Assembly: GCA_027062365.1 (NCBI GenBank)
Contig: JAMOTK010000072.1
Coordinates: 1-64,000 of the forward strand
Source of the DNA: Sulfurovum sp.
Lineage (GTDB): Bacteria; Campylobacterota; Campylobacteria; Campylobacterales; Sulfurovaceae
Direction of reading: 5' to 3'
Length of the DNA stretch: 64,000 nucleotides
Below the pieces are notes generated by a model. It did no database searches, was not told the origin of the DNA, and saw only the letters and a list, made by a program, of their open reading frames with translations. Each line of letters starts with the position of its first letter. Positions within the stretch are counted from its first letter, which is position 1. Both the position numbers and the translations under genes were made by a program. Of the stretch, positions 1 to 10,571 are shown piece by piece.

Positions 1-2357
1 TGAATAATAGGAGCGTTTAAATCTACTTTATCACTCGCTTTGACTTCAAATTCATAACTACCTTCTTCATCTATTTTTAACGCTTCTTTATTATTCGTAA
101 ACGAAGTACCTTTATAGTGGTCTAAGACTATTTCATTTGACCAATCACTAGAACCCACTTTTTTGTAGCGTACTTTTACATCTACAACTTTATCATTCTC
201 TTTATCACTCCAATTTGTATAAAATTTGAAGTTTTTAGCAAGAGGAATAACATTAGAACCTTCACTTGTAGGATAAGAATTGATATGTATTGGAGCTTCA
301 TTGATAGAAGAGTCTGCATCTACATTATAAGTAGCATACTTCCAACCACTAGAAGTTAATTTATCATCATAAAATATACCAAAGCGTACTTTTCTATTGT
401 ATTTTGCTGTTCCAATAATTTTACCATAATGACAAGAAGTATCTTCACAAGTAGCATATTTCAAATCAAGATATACATCATCCTCACCCGTTTCTAATTG
501 AGCTTTTACGCTATGGTTCAGAGGCAAAGGCTCGGACAAAATAGCATCAAAACCAAAATAAGTGCCTTGCATCGCTGTTTGTGGTTTTGCTATGACATTT
601 TTAATTGTCGGTTCAGTAACGGTATAAGTATCAACTTTCCATTCTGTTATTTGTGTTGTACCCTCAAAGATAGCAAAACGAATAGCTCTATCTACTCCTG
701 CGTATTTAACGCTATTTTGACTTGCACATTTGAGATTAAAACAAGTCATAGGTGAATTTTTTGGTTCAAAAAATGTGCCTCTAGTTAAGCCTTCTAGTTC
801 AAACCTAAGGACTTGACCATTAATAAGTTTAGAAGAGAGGCTTAGTGTAATATTATGTTCTACATTTTTGGCAGATATTTTAGGTGAAATATCTGTAGAA
901 ATAATACTAAGAGCTGTTTTATCAATCTCTTTGACTGTATAAGTTTTAGTTTGAGAACTAGCAGAGATTTTATTTCCATCTTTATTGACTAAAACTGCTC
1001 TAATAGATTGAGTATCTCCTACTTTATTCATAGTAGGATACACCGAACAATCAAGACTAGAACAAGAGACATCAAGCTCTTTAGATTCATATTCCACTAC
1101 AATCTTTTGCCCACTCTCTAAGGCTTTATCTAGTTTTAGTGTAACAGATAATTTATCTCCTATTTGTATTGTGCTATTTGCTAATGTCATGATGGTAATT
1201 TTAGGATAGACAATAGGGTCTGGTATTTTTATTATGTTGATAGAAATGGATTTAAGTGTCGTACCACTTGGTTTATCTTTGACCACCGATGCCTTAGAAC
1301 CTATATAGTTAATAGGTGTACACGAAAACTGCTTACGACTTGTAGTCCCACCTAAAGATGTCATATTATCACAATCAGGAATATATAATACAAGCGTAGA
1401 AGTTAGATTTTCACCATTAACAGTAAATGTAGTTTTTTCATTTAAGTTTGCTGTTCTAGGTGTAACAGATGAGATAGTTGGAGTTGGTATAACGATAGCT
1501 TCTTGTACATCAAAATCTACACGCTCCGTATCAATATTTTGTGCATTTTTCTTTAAATATACAACTAAAAGTCTTGCACCCACATTATTAGCAATAAATG
1601 TAACAGCACAACTCGTACCACTACAATTAAGAGAAGGAATAGAAGTATTAAGACTTTGAGCATCAATACTAAATCCACTTATCATAGGATTAGTAAGTTG
1701 AACGGTAAGTGTAACTTCATCACCTTGATTAATATTTGATGTAGAGAGACTAGCCGAAGAAATTCTAGGTTCTGCTACTTGTGCTTGTTTATATGGGTCT
1801 GCATCTATTGCTCTTAAGAGATGCGTAAAGTAGTCTCTCTTAACTTTTGAAAGTTTATCATCCATAAAACCATAGTAAGACATTTTTTCAAGATAAGCAT
1901 TACTCCAAGTATTGGGGTCATTACTCACAGTATAGCTATCAGAAGTCATAGAGCGTAAAATCATAGCTGAGGCTTCTTGAAAACTCACATTATCATCTGG
2001 ACGGAAACTCGCATTTGCTGTAATAATACCTTGAGTCTTTGCATAACAGATATAATCTCTTGCCCAAGTTTCATTTTCTATATCATCAAAACATTCTGCC
2101 GTACTATTAGGTGGAGTATGTCCTCCTGCAAGAAGAGCCATAGCGATTGCTTCTCTTCGTGTTGTATTATTGGATGGGGTAAATGCACCATTCTTACAAG
2201 TTACCCATCCTCTTAATGTATCAGACGCATACAAAATATCATTTTTATAAGTACTACTTTGTATATCTGTAAAAGTTGTACACGCACTCCCCATTAATAC
2301 CAATGGGAAAAATACTATCAAGAACAAAAAGCCCTTAATTCCTCTAAACCTCTGCAT
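1..2357 (-). CDS. SLH-domain / Ig-like-repeat secreted protein, C-terminally truncated by window edge
   Basis: Open frame on minus strand from ATG at 2357 running off the window: MQRFRGIKGFLFLIVFFPLVLMGSACTTFTD..., then SLH-like text (TPSNNTTRREAIAMALLAGGHTPP...CFDDIENETWARDYICYAKTQGIITANASFRPDDNVSFQEASAMILR) and repeated beta-rich Ig-like segments. Not in the ORF track because it has no stop inside the window. Confidence 0.75.
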   Translation of the reverse strand, partial: MQRFRGIKGFLFLIVFFPLVLMGSACTTFTDIQSSTYKNDILYASDTLRGWVTCKNGAFTPSNNTTRREAIAMALLAGGHTPPNSTAECFDDIENETWARDYICYAKTQGIITANASFRPDDNVSFQEASAMILRSMTSDSYTVSNDPNTWSNAYLEKMSYYGFMDDKLSKVKRDYFTHLLRAIDADPYKQAQVAEPRISSASLSTSNINQGDEVTLTVQLTNPMISGFSIDAQSLNTSIPSLNCSGTSCAVTFIANNVGARLLVVYLKKNAQNIDTERVDFDVQEAIVIPTPTISSVTPRTANLNEKTTFTVNGENLTSTLVLYIPDCDNMTSLGGTTSRKQFSCTPINYIGSKASVVKDKPSGTTLKSISINIIKIPDPIVYPKITIMTLANSTIQIGDKLSVTLKLDKALESGQKIVVEYESKELDVSCSSLDCSVYPTMNKVGDTQSIRAVLVNKDGNKISASSQTKTYTVKEIDKTALSIISTDISPKISAKNVEHNITLSLSSKLINGQVLRFELEGLTRGTFFEPKNSPMTCFNLKCASQNSVKYAGVDRAIRFAIFEGTTQITEWKVDTYTVTEPTIKNVIAKPQTAMQGTYFGFDAILSEPLPLNHSVKAQLETGEDDVYLDLKYATCEDTSCHYGKIIGTAKYNRKVRFGIFYDDKLTSSGWKYATYNVDADSSINEAPIHINSYPTSEGSNVIPLAKNFKFYTNWSDKENDKVVDVKVRYKKVGSSDWSNEIVLDHYKGTSFTNNKEALKIDEEGSYEFEVKASDKVDLNAPII

Positions 2358-2589
2358 AATAACTCCTTCAATATCTTTAATTACTAGACTATAAAACTAA
2401 ATATAACTTTTTTATGACATTTTTATGCTAAGAAAGAAAAAGATGAAGAAACTTAAAGAAGATATTAGAAATATTGTGTATAAAAGTAACACAATAGTTA
2501 ATTTTATAGAAGGAGAGTATAAAAGATATGCGAGTGTTTACTTTATTCAAAATTGCACTTTTTAAAAGTACCCTTTATTTGCTTCCTCT

Positions 2590-4539
2590 TCAAATATTAA
2601 GTATCCACGCTTTGACGGCATCACTTTTGGGGCTATGGATTTGTGTGTCACTTTCTTTTAATCCCCATGAACCGTATTGTCCATACCCACCCACTGAGAT
2701 AAAGAGTAACATCACTTCTTGCTCACTCACGGTATCCCAAGTATCTAAATAACGTGTATACAATGTACCCATCCTGTCTGCTCTATTGGCTTCGATAAAG
2801 AGTGTTTCTAGGGTATTGTCATAAGATGTGCTTCCTACTCTTGCTAAGTGCTGTCCTCCTTCATAGCCTAAAATCCTGATATTTTTAGAAGAAAAATAAT
2901 TCACATAGCTTGTAACATCTTGCATCACTACAGGGATATTGGCTTCTACCTCATCCAATATTTGGTCAACTGTATATGTGGCAATGGTACTTGCTGTAGA
3001 GGGATTACCTAGATTTCCTCCCATATACGGAGCAATAGCGATGGCATCTATCAAATGTTCTTTATTGATACCCTGAAGATACGCATAGCCTTGTTGTGCA
3101 AACCATATATTGGAGCTTTGACTGCCTACTACGGTGCTAAACCTTTGTGTATTTTCATCTGCAAATACCGTATGTAACGCTTCTCCAATCTTAGCTGTTT
3201 GAACCCAATGAAACAGTTGTCCAGCTAAATACATATTACTATCAAGGTTCAAAGCAATGCCTTGTACCAAAGAAAAAGCATTTTGAGGGAAGATACTGTT
3301 CCATACTTCATTAGAATACTCCACATAAAACTTCAATGAAGCATGAAGTCTTGTCTTTAGCAACGTCGCAAATGGTATAAAATACGCATCATCTACTCTA
3401 TGAGGTACACATATCCAAGGCGAGACATTCAGTGTATTGGCAAGATCAATCATCGCTTCTATCGCCACACCCCTATCTCCAATAGCATAAGAGAAGCTTT
3501 GAGGTGTTACCCTATTGTTCCACGTGCTAATCGTAGAGTAATTTATCTTCCCCCAGTCCATAAAACGAAGCACAGAAAAATCTTTTAAACTCTCTAGTAA
3601 GCGAGGATGAAAAATTGCTCCATTATTAAAAGAAGCTACATAGTCTTCATGAACTAAAGTAAGATTTTTAAGGTAATTTAGTGGATTTGTACTAAGCAAG
3701 TGAAAGGCTAGATAGTTAGGGGTACTACAGTCAAAATTAACAATCGCCGTCTTATGTATACTATCATGCGATACCAATGTCGAAGCACCTTTAAAAGTAA
3801 ATGTACCCTCCCCTTCATAGTGTAATTCATAGCGTCCACTCTCACAAGACAAGTTACTATCATTTCCAGTAGTTACATGTAGCAAAGAGAGTGCTGTTTG
3901 GTTGACATCCAAAGAGGTCACATATCCATTGCTATCCATATTGATATTACGACCATCATCCCATACTGAATCATCAGAAGGTCGAGATATCCATAGCCTA
4001 GCACGTCTAAATTGATTTAAAAAATTTAGACTAGGTGTCCAGTCAGTTAAGCCCTCCACATTGATACCAAGACTTCTTTTATTGCTTGGAGTATCATTAA
4101 TATTGATAATATGGATAACGATATTTTGTGTCGTCTCATGTAGTCCATTACTAGCCCTAGCGATAAAGGTATACGATAGTTTGACAGGTATCGCTTCATA
4201 ATCAGGAGCTACTAAAAACCGTACCACCCCAGTAGAAGCATTGACCTCAAATAAGCCACTATCCTCTCCACTAATACTGTAAGAAATAGTACCCTCACCT
4301 GTAGCATGAAGCGTGATAGCATTTGTTTGATTTTCATCCACGCTAACCGTAGAGGAAGAGGTCATCAAAGGAGTAGGTGTAGTAAAATCAGACAAAATAT
4401 AGTGAGTAACGATTTGCAATACAGCATCTAACTGATTTTTAGAAATCGAAGTACTCCCAGCCCACACACCCTGAGAAATACACAAAGATAACACATAAAT
4501 GAAGAGAAAATTTTTCAGCATAAGAAATCCTTTATTCAC
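2590..4539 (-). CDS. Secreted cadherin-like domain protein with C-terminal glycoside-hydrolase-like region
   Basis: Signal peptide (MLKNFLFIYVLSLCISQGVWA), cadherin-type text (VDENQTNAITLHATGEGTISYSISGEDSGLFEVNASTGVVRFLVAPDYE), then GH-like motif FYVEYSNEVWN. Confidence 0.6.
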   Translation of the reverse strand: MNKGFLMLKNFLFIYVLSLCISQGVWAGSTSISKNQLDAVLQIVTHYILSDFTTPTPLMTSSSTVSVDENQTNAITLHATGEGTISYSISGEDSGLFEVNASTGVVRFLVAPDYEAIPVKLSYTFIARASNGLHETTQNIVIHIININDTPSNKRSLGINVEGLTDWTPSLNFLNQFRRARLWISRPSDDSVWDDGRNINMDSNGYVTSLDVNQTALSLLHVTTGNDSNLSCESGRYELHYEGEGTFTFKGASTLVSHDSIHKTAIVNFDCSTPNYLAFHLLSTNPLNYLKNLTLVHEDYVASFNNGAIFHPRLLESLKDFSVLRFMDWGKINYSTISTWNNRVTPQSFSYAIGDRGVAIEAMIDLANTLNVSPWICVPHRVDDAYFIPFATLLKTRLHASLKFYVEYSNEVWNSIFPQNAFSLVQGIALNLDSNMYLAGQLFHWVQTAKIGEALHTVFADENTQRFSTVVGSQSSNIWFAQQGYAYLQGINKEHLIDAIAIAPYMGGNLGNPSTASTIATYTVDQILDEVEANIPVVMQDVTSYVNYFSSKNIRILGYEGGQHLARVGSTSYDNTLETLFIEANRADRMGTLYTRYLDTWDTVSEQEVMLLFISVGGYGQYGSWGLKESDTQIHSPKSDAVKAWILNI

Positions 4540-4603
4540 TCATTCTATACTAATCTTGCTTATGTGTGCATAAATGGCATGGTTAATACATCAGATTAGA
4601 ACT

Positions 4604-5797
4604 TTATTCTTCTTTCAATATATTCACTATCTCTACGGAGGGTATTTTTAAAATATTCATTCCTTCATAATAAATATCTGTTTCAAATAATCCACTATGA
4701 TTTGTTTGGATAAGAATTGATTTTTTTGATTTTTTGATTTTCATGGCTTTGGCTAAAAAAGAAGCAGATTCAATTAAGGTTTCTTTTTCTTTTTGAACCC
4801 TGACTAAAATAGGTGCATTGTCATATTGTTCTATGAGTATTGCATCTATTCCTCTATTTCTTTGTACGGCATTAAATTTTAAGCCTTCTAACAAAGCAAG
4901 TGCTTTTTTATCGGCATTTAAGTAAGACTTTCTGCCTCTTTTTAAGAGATTTGATTCAGTTTTTATAGGATTTTTTATTCTACTTTTAGACAATTCAATT
5001 GCTTCAAAAGATTTGTCTATACCAATATACTGTCTATTTAATAATTTAGAAGCGACACACGTTGTACCACTACCACAAAAGGGGTCTAAAACAATATCGT
5101 TCTCATCCGTAGTAAGTTCAATGATTCTTTCCAAGAGTAACAATGGCTTTTGTGTTGGATACCCTACTCGTTCTTTTGCTTTTGGATTTAAATATGGTAT
5201 ATCCCAAACATCATTGAGTGGCACACCTTTCTTTTTATCTCCAAGTAAGATATTACCCTCTTTATCTCTGTCATAAATAGATTTGTTATCAGCATCTCTC
5301 GTTCTTCGTTGTAATATTTGATCCACATTCGTAGTTTCTGAATAAGCAGTAAATACTGTATTAAATTTAAAGTTTTTAGTTTTTGAATAAAAATATATAT
5401 TTTGATGTGTAGGAAGTAAACCTTTTTTTGAATTTGACCAGCGTTTATAACTCCAAATAATTTCTGATTGAAAATTTTTTTCTCCAAATACTTTATCTAA
5501 AACAGCTCTGACAATATGTTCGCCACTTTTATCACAATGTACAAAGATTGAACCATCATCTCTTAAAATTTGATGCATTAATGTGATACGTTGATATAAA
5601 AAATGAGCATACCCCTCACTACTTCCCCATGTATCATCAAAAGAAAATTCTTTTGTTCGGTCTTTACTTTTAAGAGTATGCTTTCTTTCTGTAAAAAATG
5701 GAGGGTCTAAATAAATTAAGTGAATGGAGTTTTTTTCAATTTGTTCCATTTCATCAAGGCAATCACCCTCCCTAAAATAGTTATATTTATGCTTCAT
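4604..5797 (-). CDS. Type II DNA methyltransferase (amino-MTase; DPPF motif precedes FCGSGTT motif)
   Basis: Motif IV-like HLIYLDPPFF near N-terminus, then DIVLDPFCGSGTTCVASKLLNRQYIGID (AdoMet motif): permuted beta-class order. Confidence 0.88.
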   Translation of the reverse strand: MKHKYNYFREGDCLDEMEQIEKNSIHLIYLDPPFFTERKHTLKSKDRTKEFSFDDTWGSSEGYAHFLYQRITLMHQILRDDGSIFVHCDKSGEHIVRAVLDKVFGEKNFQSEIIWSYKRWSNSKKGLLPTHQNIYFYSKTKNFKFNTVFTAYSETTNVDQILQRRTRDADNKSIYDRDKEGNILLGDKKKGVPLNDVWDIPYLNPKAKERVGYPTQKPLLLLERIIELTTDENDIVLDPFCGSGTTCVASKLLNRQYIGIDKSFEAIELSKSRIKNPIKTESNLLKRGRKSYLNADKKALALLEGLKFNAVQRNRGIDAILIEQYDNAPILVRVQKEKETLIESASFLAKAMKIKKSKKSILIQTNHSGLFETDIYYEGMNILKIPSVEIVNILKEE

Positions 5798-6575
5798 TTA
5801 ATAATTCTCTATTATGTGCAACTTCTATCAATATCTCTTTCAAATCATAGCCACTAATTTTTCTTAGGTACTCCCATGCATCATCTCCAGCATAATATTC
5901 TCCATTCACACCCTTATATAAAGTTTTAAGTGTTTCTTGAATTTTGATAGCTTGTTCTCTTTGTGGATAATAAAACATAACTCGAACAGGGGTATATCCA
6001 TGACCTTTTATGACTTTTACCCTTGTATGTTCTTTCGTGATATGGTCTCCATATGTTGTAGCATCTCTCCATTTTAACTCAACGGCATCATCCCCATTTA
6101 AAAAGTCAATTTCAAACTTTTTTGGTTTTTTACCCTCTGTGTTTTCAACAAATTTTTTCCCTCCCGTACTATTGGCAAAGAAAAGACACAAAGAAGCCAC
6201 TTCTTCCAAAAAAGAACCTGCATATTTATATAAAAATCGTCCCGTATTTTGATATTCGTCTATTAACATACCTTCATTATTTGATATACCTAGCACCCTA
6301 TATATTAAATAATGTGCCTTATCATCTTTTTTCATTTCCTCTTTTCTTGCATTAATTTTTAAGTCTAGCTTTATTGCATATTCATTTGCGATAGTTTGAA
6401 TTTTAAATTTTAAAAGTTCAATACCCCTTCCTTTCGCTATAGCTTCATCAATTTCTTTTCTTTGATATTCATAAACAGATTGAATTAAATCACTTTTTTT
6501 CTTTTTTCTAATATCAATATCTAAGTTTTCACAATAGCTTTTAAGTTCTGATATTTTTAAGTATTCTATTTTCAT
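5787..6575 (-). CDS. Putative type II restriction endonuclease (possibly ApaLI-like) paired with the MTase
   Basis: Overlaps MTase start by 11 bp; possible PD-(D/E)xK core FEIDFLNGDDAVELKWRDATTYGDHITKEHTR. Family name is from memory only. Confidence 0.68.
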   Translation of the reverse strand: MKIEYLKISELKSYCENLDIDIRKKKKSDLIQSVYEYQRKEIDEAIAKGRGIELLKFKIQTIANEYAIKLDLKINARKEEMKKDDKAHYLIYRVLGISNNEGMLIDEYQNTGRFLYKYAGSFLEEVASLCLFFANSTGGKKFVENTEGKKPKKFEIDFLNGDDAVELKWRDATTYGDHITKEHTRVKVIKGHGYTPVRVMFYYPQREQAIKIQETLKTLYKGVNGEYYAGDDAWEYLRKISGYDLKEILIEVAHNRELLNEA

Positions 6576-6650
6576 TTATAATTTCCTTTGGCTATTGCAA
6601 TTATAGCAAATTGATATTTTATATTTTACAAAAAATATATACATGACTCC

Positions 6651-8489
6651 CTACAAAACCACCGTCTGCTGTCCAATCTCTTTATATCTAGCATAATAAT
6701 ATTCTACAAATGTACGTATTGCGTCATCTATAGGTAGGTATACCCCTTCTTTTTTGATAGTGTATGTACTTAAATATATATTTGCATCTACTTTTTCTAG
6801 GTAGTTTTTGGCTAAATTTTGGTAGGCAGTTTGATACTCTTTTTTCATACGGTCGTATTGGCTGTAGTCTATCTTTATCCCCTCATCGTAGGTAATGACT
6901 CCTGAGCCAAAGAGGATGTCTAGGTGGATGAGTCCTTCGCAGTAATACGGTAAGACTTCACTCACTTCACGCCATGCCATTAGTCCTACAGCACGTGAGA
7001 CTAAGTCATCTATGATATGCGTTTTCAGTGCTTCTTTTTCATTGGCAAAAAATGCCATAAGTCCACCTGCTGTGGCTTTAAATTCTTCTATATTTTTAAA
7101 CTGTCCTGTGCCATTCATGCGTGTTTCGGTATCTGAGTCTATCCATAAGATATGACCATATTCATGCCCTACAGTAGAGATATCATAAATCTCTTGCCAT
7201 AGAGTAGGATTGGTCTCTATCAATGTTCTTTGGGCTTTGACAAAGGCTTCTGACATCGTCTCGACAGAGAGTTTCATGATAGGCTTGGATTTCTTAGATT
7301 CCATTACAAAATCAGCATAAGCAAATATCTTTTTGCCTAATTGGGCAGAGACTTCTTCATCATTAGGGACAACTTGTGCTGAAAACAATCCATTAAATTC
7401 TGCTGCATAATACAAGATAGGTTGCCCTATATAGAGTTGGGTTTCATCGACTTGTTTGAGGTTCTTTGCTATGGTACGTTGGGCATTTTCTCCAAACTCT
7501 TCTGCCATTTTAGAGGCAAAAGTTTTGATATTTTCTCTGGTTGGAGAGCCTTCTTGAAGTTTGGGATTGATGATACGTAAATCCCATTCTAAGGCAACAG
7601 CTTTACGATAATGGTCTTCATAATATTCCAAAGGATGCCCTACTTGTAAAGGGGTCTTCACTGCCATCCATTTTCTATCTACTTCTGCCCATTTGCCTAT
7701 GAGTTCATCAGTTTTGGTATGAGAAAATGCTTCCCCTATCGCTCCAAAATATGCCAACCACTCTTCTTTTTGACCAAAGACCTCATCTTCGTGTTGATTG
7801 AGCAGTGACATCAGTTGCTCTAGTGCGATGCTGACATCTTTCACTTCTTTAGGGAAGGCTTCTGCGTATGCTACACTTTTATAGGCACCCTCTTCATCTT
7901 TCATAAGAACAGAATAACATCTATCGCCCACGTTACCATGGGTATCACGGTCTAGTAGATTTTGCTCTTGAAGCAGAGTAAAGACTTTGCTATCATCGCC
8001 ATCAAAGCGTTGAGACAACTCACGATTCACACCATTGATGATATGGTGTGTCCACATACTTTGCCACACAGAAAGGCGTATCCCTACAAAATGAAGCCCC
8101 AAGATAAGCGAACGATAAAAGGGTGTCAAAAGTTTATGCTCTTCTACCCATGAGATAAAAGACTCATGACGTGTGATGTGCATCGTACTAGCAAACCCAT
8201 ACGCCAACTCTTTTTTCATCAATATTTCATCTTCTGAAAAATTTTGTTTTTGTAATACTTGCTCCAAAGCATCTTCACGTAGATTAACAATACGTGTCAA
8301 CGCTGCCATTTCAGCATCTTTGTCTCGTGGCACATCAATCAAAGACAAAAATGCCCCCACTACCTTGTCTGAACGTTCATGTACTTTGCTGTCATCTAAA
8401 AGGTCATAGTATTTATTGAGACTCGCTTGTCTTAACTGTAGCTCATCATAAATAACTTGTAAATCTTTCATAAATTGTTGTTGTTTCAT
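6651..8489 (-). CDS. ciaB: CiaB-like protein (Campylobacter invasion antigen B family)
   Basis: Full-length 612 aa with recognisable CiaB text ([37 protein letters not shown]) and [12 protein letters not shown]. Confidence 0.82.
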   Translation of the reverse strand: MKQQQFMKDLQVIYDELQLRQASLNKYYDLLDDSKVHERSDKVVGAFLSLIDVPRDKDAEMAALTRIVNLREDALEQVLQKQNFSEDEILMKKELAYGFASTMHITRHESFISWVEEHKLLTPFYRSLILGLHFVGIRLSVWQSMWTHHIINGVNRELSQRFDGDDSKVFTLLQEQNLLDRDTHGNVGDRCYSVLMKDEEGAYKSVAYAEAFPKEVKDVSIALEQLMSLLNQHEDEVFGQKEEWLAYFGAIGEAFSHTKTDELIGKWAEVDRKWMAVKTPLQVGHPLEYYEDHYRKAVALEWDLRIINPKLQEGSPTRENIKTFASKMAEEFGENAQRTIAKNLKQVDETQLYIGQPILYYAAEFNGLFSAQVVPNDEEVSAQLGKKIFAYADFVMESKKSKPIMKLSVETMSEAFVKAQRTLIETNPTLWQEIYDISTVGHEYGHILWIDSDTETRMNGTGQFKNIEEFKATAGGLMAFFANEKEALKTHIIDDLVSRAVGLMAWREVSEVLPYYCEGLIHLDILFGSGVITYDEGIKIDYSQYDRMKKEYQTAYQNLAKNYLEKVDANIYLSTYTIKKEGVYLPIDDAIRTFVEYYYARYKEIGQQTVVL

Positions 8490-9100
8490 TTTGCTTCCTT
8501 TTTTTGTAACATTTTGATAATAGGCTTCGCCAAATCCAATGCCTTTGCACGGTGTGAGATACGTGCCTTTTCATCTTCTTCTAATTCTCCTAGCGTCAAT
8601 GCATACCCATCAGGGATAAACATCGCATCATACCCAAAGCCTTTTTCGCCTCGTGGACTGTCGATGACATCGCCATGCATCCATCCATGTACCACATACT
8701 CACCATACTTAGAAACGATGGCAATAGAAGCCGTGTAATATGCCGATGTTTGTAGCACGTCTCTCTCTTTGAGTGTCTCTACAAGCTTAAAAAGATTATC
8801 TTTGTCACTGGCATCTACCCCTGCATACCGTGCTGAATAAATACCAGGAGAGCCACCCAAAAGAGGAAGAGACAGACCAGAATCATCAGAAATCACTAGG
8901 TACTCACAAGACGGATACTTCTGTCTTAACTTGTCGTAGATAGTCCTTGCCTTAATGAGGGCATTTCCTGCAAATGTATCTGCATCTTCGATAATCTCAA
9001 ACGCACCCAAAAGCTCAGAAAAGGGAAGTATCTCTTCTTGACACATTTGTTTAAACTCTCGTAATTTACCTTTGTTACCTGTTGCTAAAACCATTTTCAT
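8486..9100 (-). CDS. rdgB: Non-canonical purine NTP pyrophosphatase, RdgB/HAM1 family
   Basis: [14 protein letters not shown] ... [24 protein letters not shown] ... [15 protein letters not shown] ... SHRAKAL. Confidence 0.95.
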   Translation of the reverse strand: MKMVLATGNKGKLREFKQMCQEEILPFSELLGAFEIIEDADTFAGNALIKARTIYDKLRQKYPSCEYLVISDDSGLSLPLLGGSPGIYSARYAGVDASDKDNLFKLVETLKERDVLQTSAYYTASIAIVSKYGEYVVHGWMHGDVIDSPRGEKGFGYDAMFIPDGYALTLGELEEDEKARISHRAKALDLAKPIIKMLQKKEAK

Positions 9101-9159
9101 TACTTCTTAACCTTTAACTACTATAATAAGACAAATTTTATCTAAATAGAGGTATCACT

Positions 9160-10491
9160 ATGATTAAACAGATTATGCCACTCTCTCTCATCGTTGCTTT
9201 GAGATTTTTCGGACTCTTTATCGTCCTCCCCGTTCTTTCTATCTATGCACTAGATATGGAGGGCGCTACGCCATTTTTAGCAGGGCTAGTTGTAGGAGGA
9301 TATGCCCTTACCCAAGCTGTCTTTCAAGTACCCTTTGGGATGATGTCCGATAAATTTGGACGTAAACAAGTCTTATTGTTTGGTCTGCTTATCTTTATCG
9401 CTGGTTCAGTCATCGCTGCACTTTCAGATGATATTTATATTCTTCTTATTGGGCGATTTTTACAAGGTGCTGGTGCTATTGGGTCGGTGGTCTCTGCCAT
9501 GATAGCCGACCTCGTCAAAGAAGAACAACGTGCGCATGCCATGGCTATTATGGGTGGAACAATCGCCATGAGTTTTGCTGTTGCGATGATTGTTGCACCT
9601 ATCGTAGGTGGTAATTGGGGGATAGACAAGCTCTTTTGGCTCACAGCAATACTCTCTATTATTGCCATTGCCGTCCTCTTTACCTCTGTACCTAAACCTC
9701 CCCATATTGTACACTCTTATAGCGAAGAAGAGTCTACCTTTTTGCAAGTATTTAAAGACAAAGCACTGGTACGTATGTATGTGACTTTCTTTTTCCATTG
9801 GCTGATTATGACCATGGCATTTTTCATTATCCCTCTTGTGATGACAGGGACAGTAGAAGAAGGTGGCTTTGGGTGGGAAAAAGCAGCACTATGGAAAGTC
9901 TATATGCCTGCGATGATACTGGGCGTCCTCTCGATGGCACCTGCTGCGATATTTGGCGAAAAATATGGCAAAGGTAAAGAAATATTTATGCTTTCAATCG
10001 TGGCAATTATCATTGCTTTTCTTGCTATGGGCTTTGCTAGATCACCATGGGTATTTATCGTAGGTGTTGTCTTTTTCTTTATAGGATTCAATATGTTTGA
10101 ACCACTCTTACAAAGCTTCGTAGCCAAATTTGCCAAAGTACACCAAAAAGGAGCTGCCTTAGGGGTAGCCAATACCTTTGGATACTCTGGTATTTTCTTT
10201 GGTGGGATACTCGCAGGTTGGCTCATGCAACATTACGATAGAGAAACACTAGCACTTGTCGTTCTGGCTATCTCTGTGGTATGGTTTGTATGGGTATTTA
10301 CCATGCCAAGCCCAAACAACAGAGGCAATGTCTACCTACCCCTAGAACTCTTTGACAGAGAACAAGTAGCAGGACTCACCCAACACGAAGCCATCGTAGA
10401 AAGCTACGTCAACGAAACAGAACAAATCGCCGTAGTCAAATACAACAAAGACTTAATCGATGAAGACGAAGTCAGAGGGTTGTTGAGTTAA
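9160..10491 (+). CDS. MFS transporter with ~45-aa soluble C-terminal extension
   Basis: 12-TM-type MFS text (VPFGMMSDKFGRKQVLLFGLLIF); polar C-terminal tail after last TM. Confidence 0.88.
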   Translation: MIKQIMPLSLIVALRFFGLFIVLPVLSIYALDMEGATPFLAGLVVGGYALTQAVFQVPFGMMSDKFGRKQVLLFGLLIFIAGSVIAALSDDIYILLIGRFLQGAGAIGSVVSAMIADLVKEEQRAHAMAIMGGTIAMSFAVAMIVAPIVGGNWGIDKLFWLTAILSIIAIAVLFTSVPKPPHIVHSYSEEESTFLQVFKDKALVRMYVTFFFHWLIMTMAFFIIPLVMTGTVEEGGFGWEKAALWKVYMPAMILGVLSMAPAAIFGEKYGKGKEIFMLSIVAIIIAFLAMGFARSPWVFIVGVVFFFIGFNMFEPLLQSFVAKFAKVHQKGAALGVANTFGYSGIFFGGILAGWLMQHYDRETLALVVLAISVVWFVWVFTMPSPNNRGNVYLPLELFDREQVAGLTQHEAIVESYVNETEQIAVVKYNKDLIDEDEVRGLLS

Positions 10492-10571
10492 AAATATATT
10501 TTAAGATAAGTACATCTACACTACACAGACACTTGTATATACTACGCCTATTATAAATAAAGGAACTAAGT

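Noticed and set aside
498-2752. Plus-strand small ORFs at 498, 1977 and 2528
   Set aside because: Antisense to the SLH and cadherin/GH genes; no domain content.
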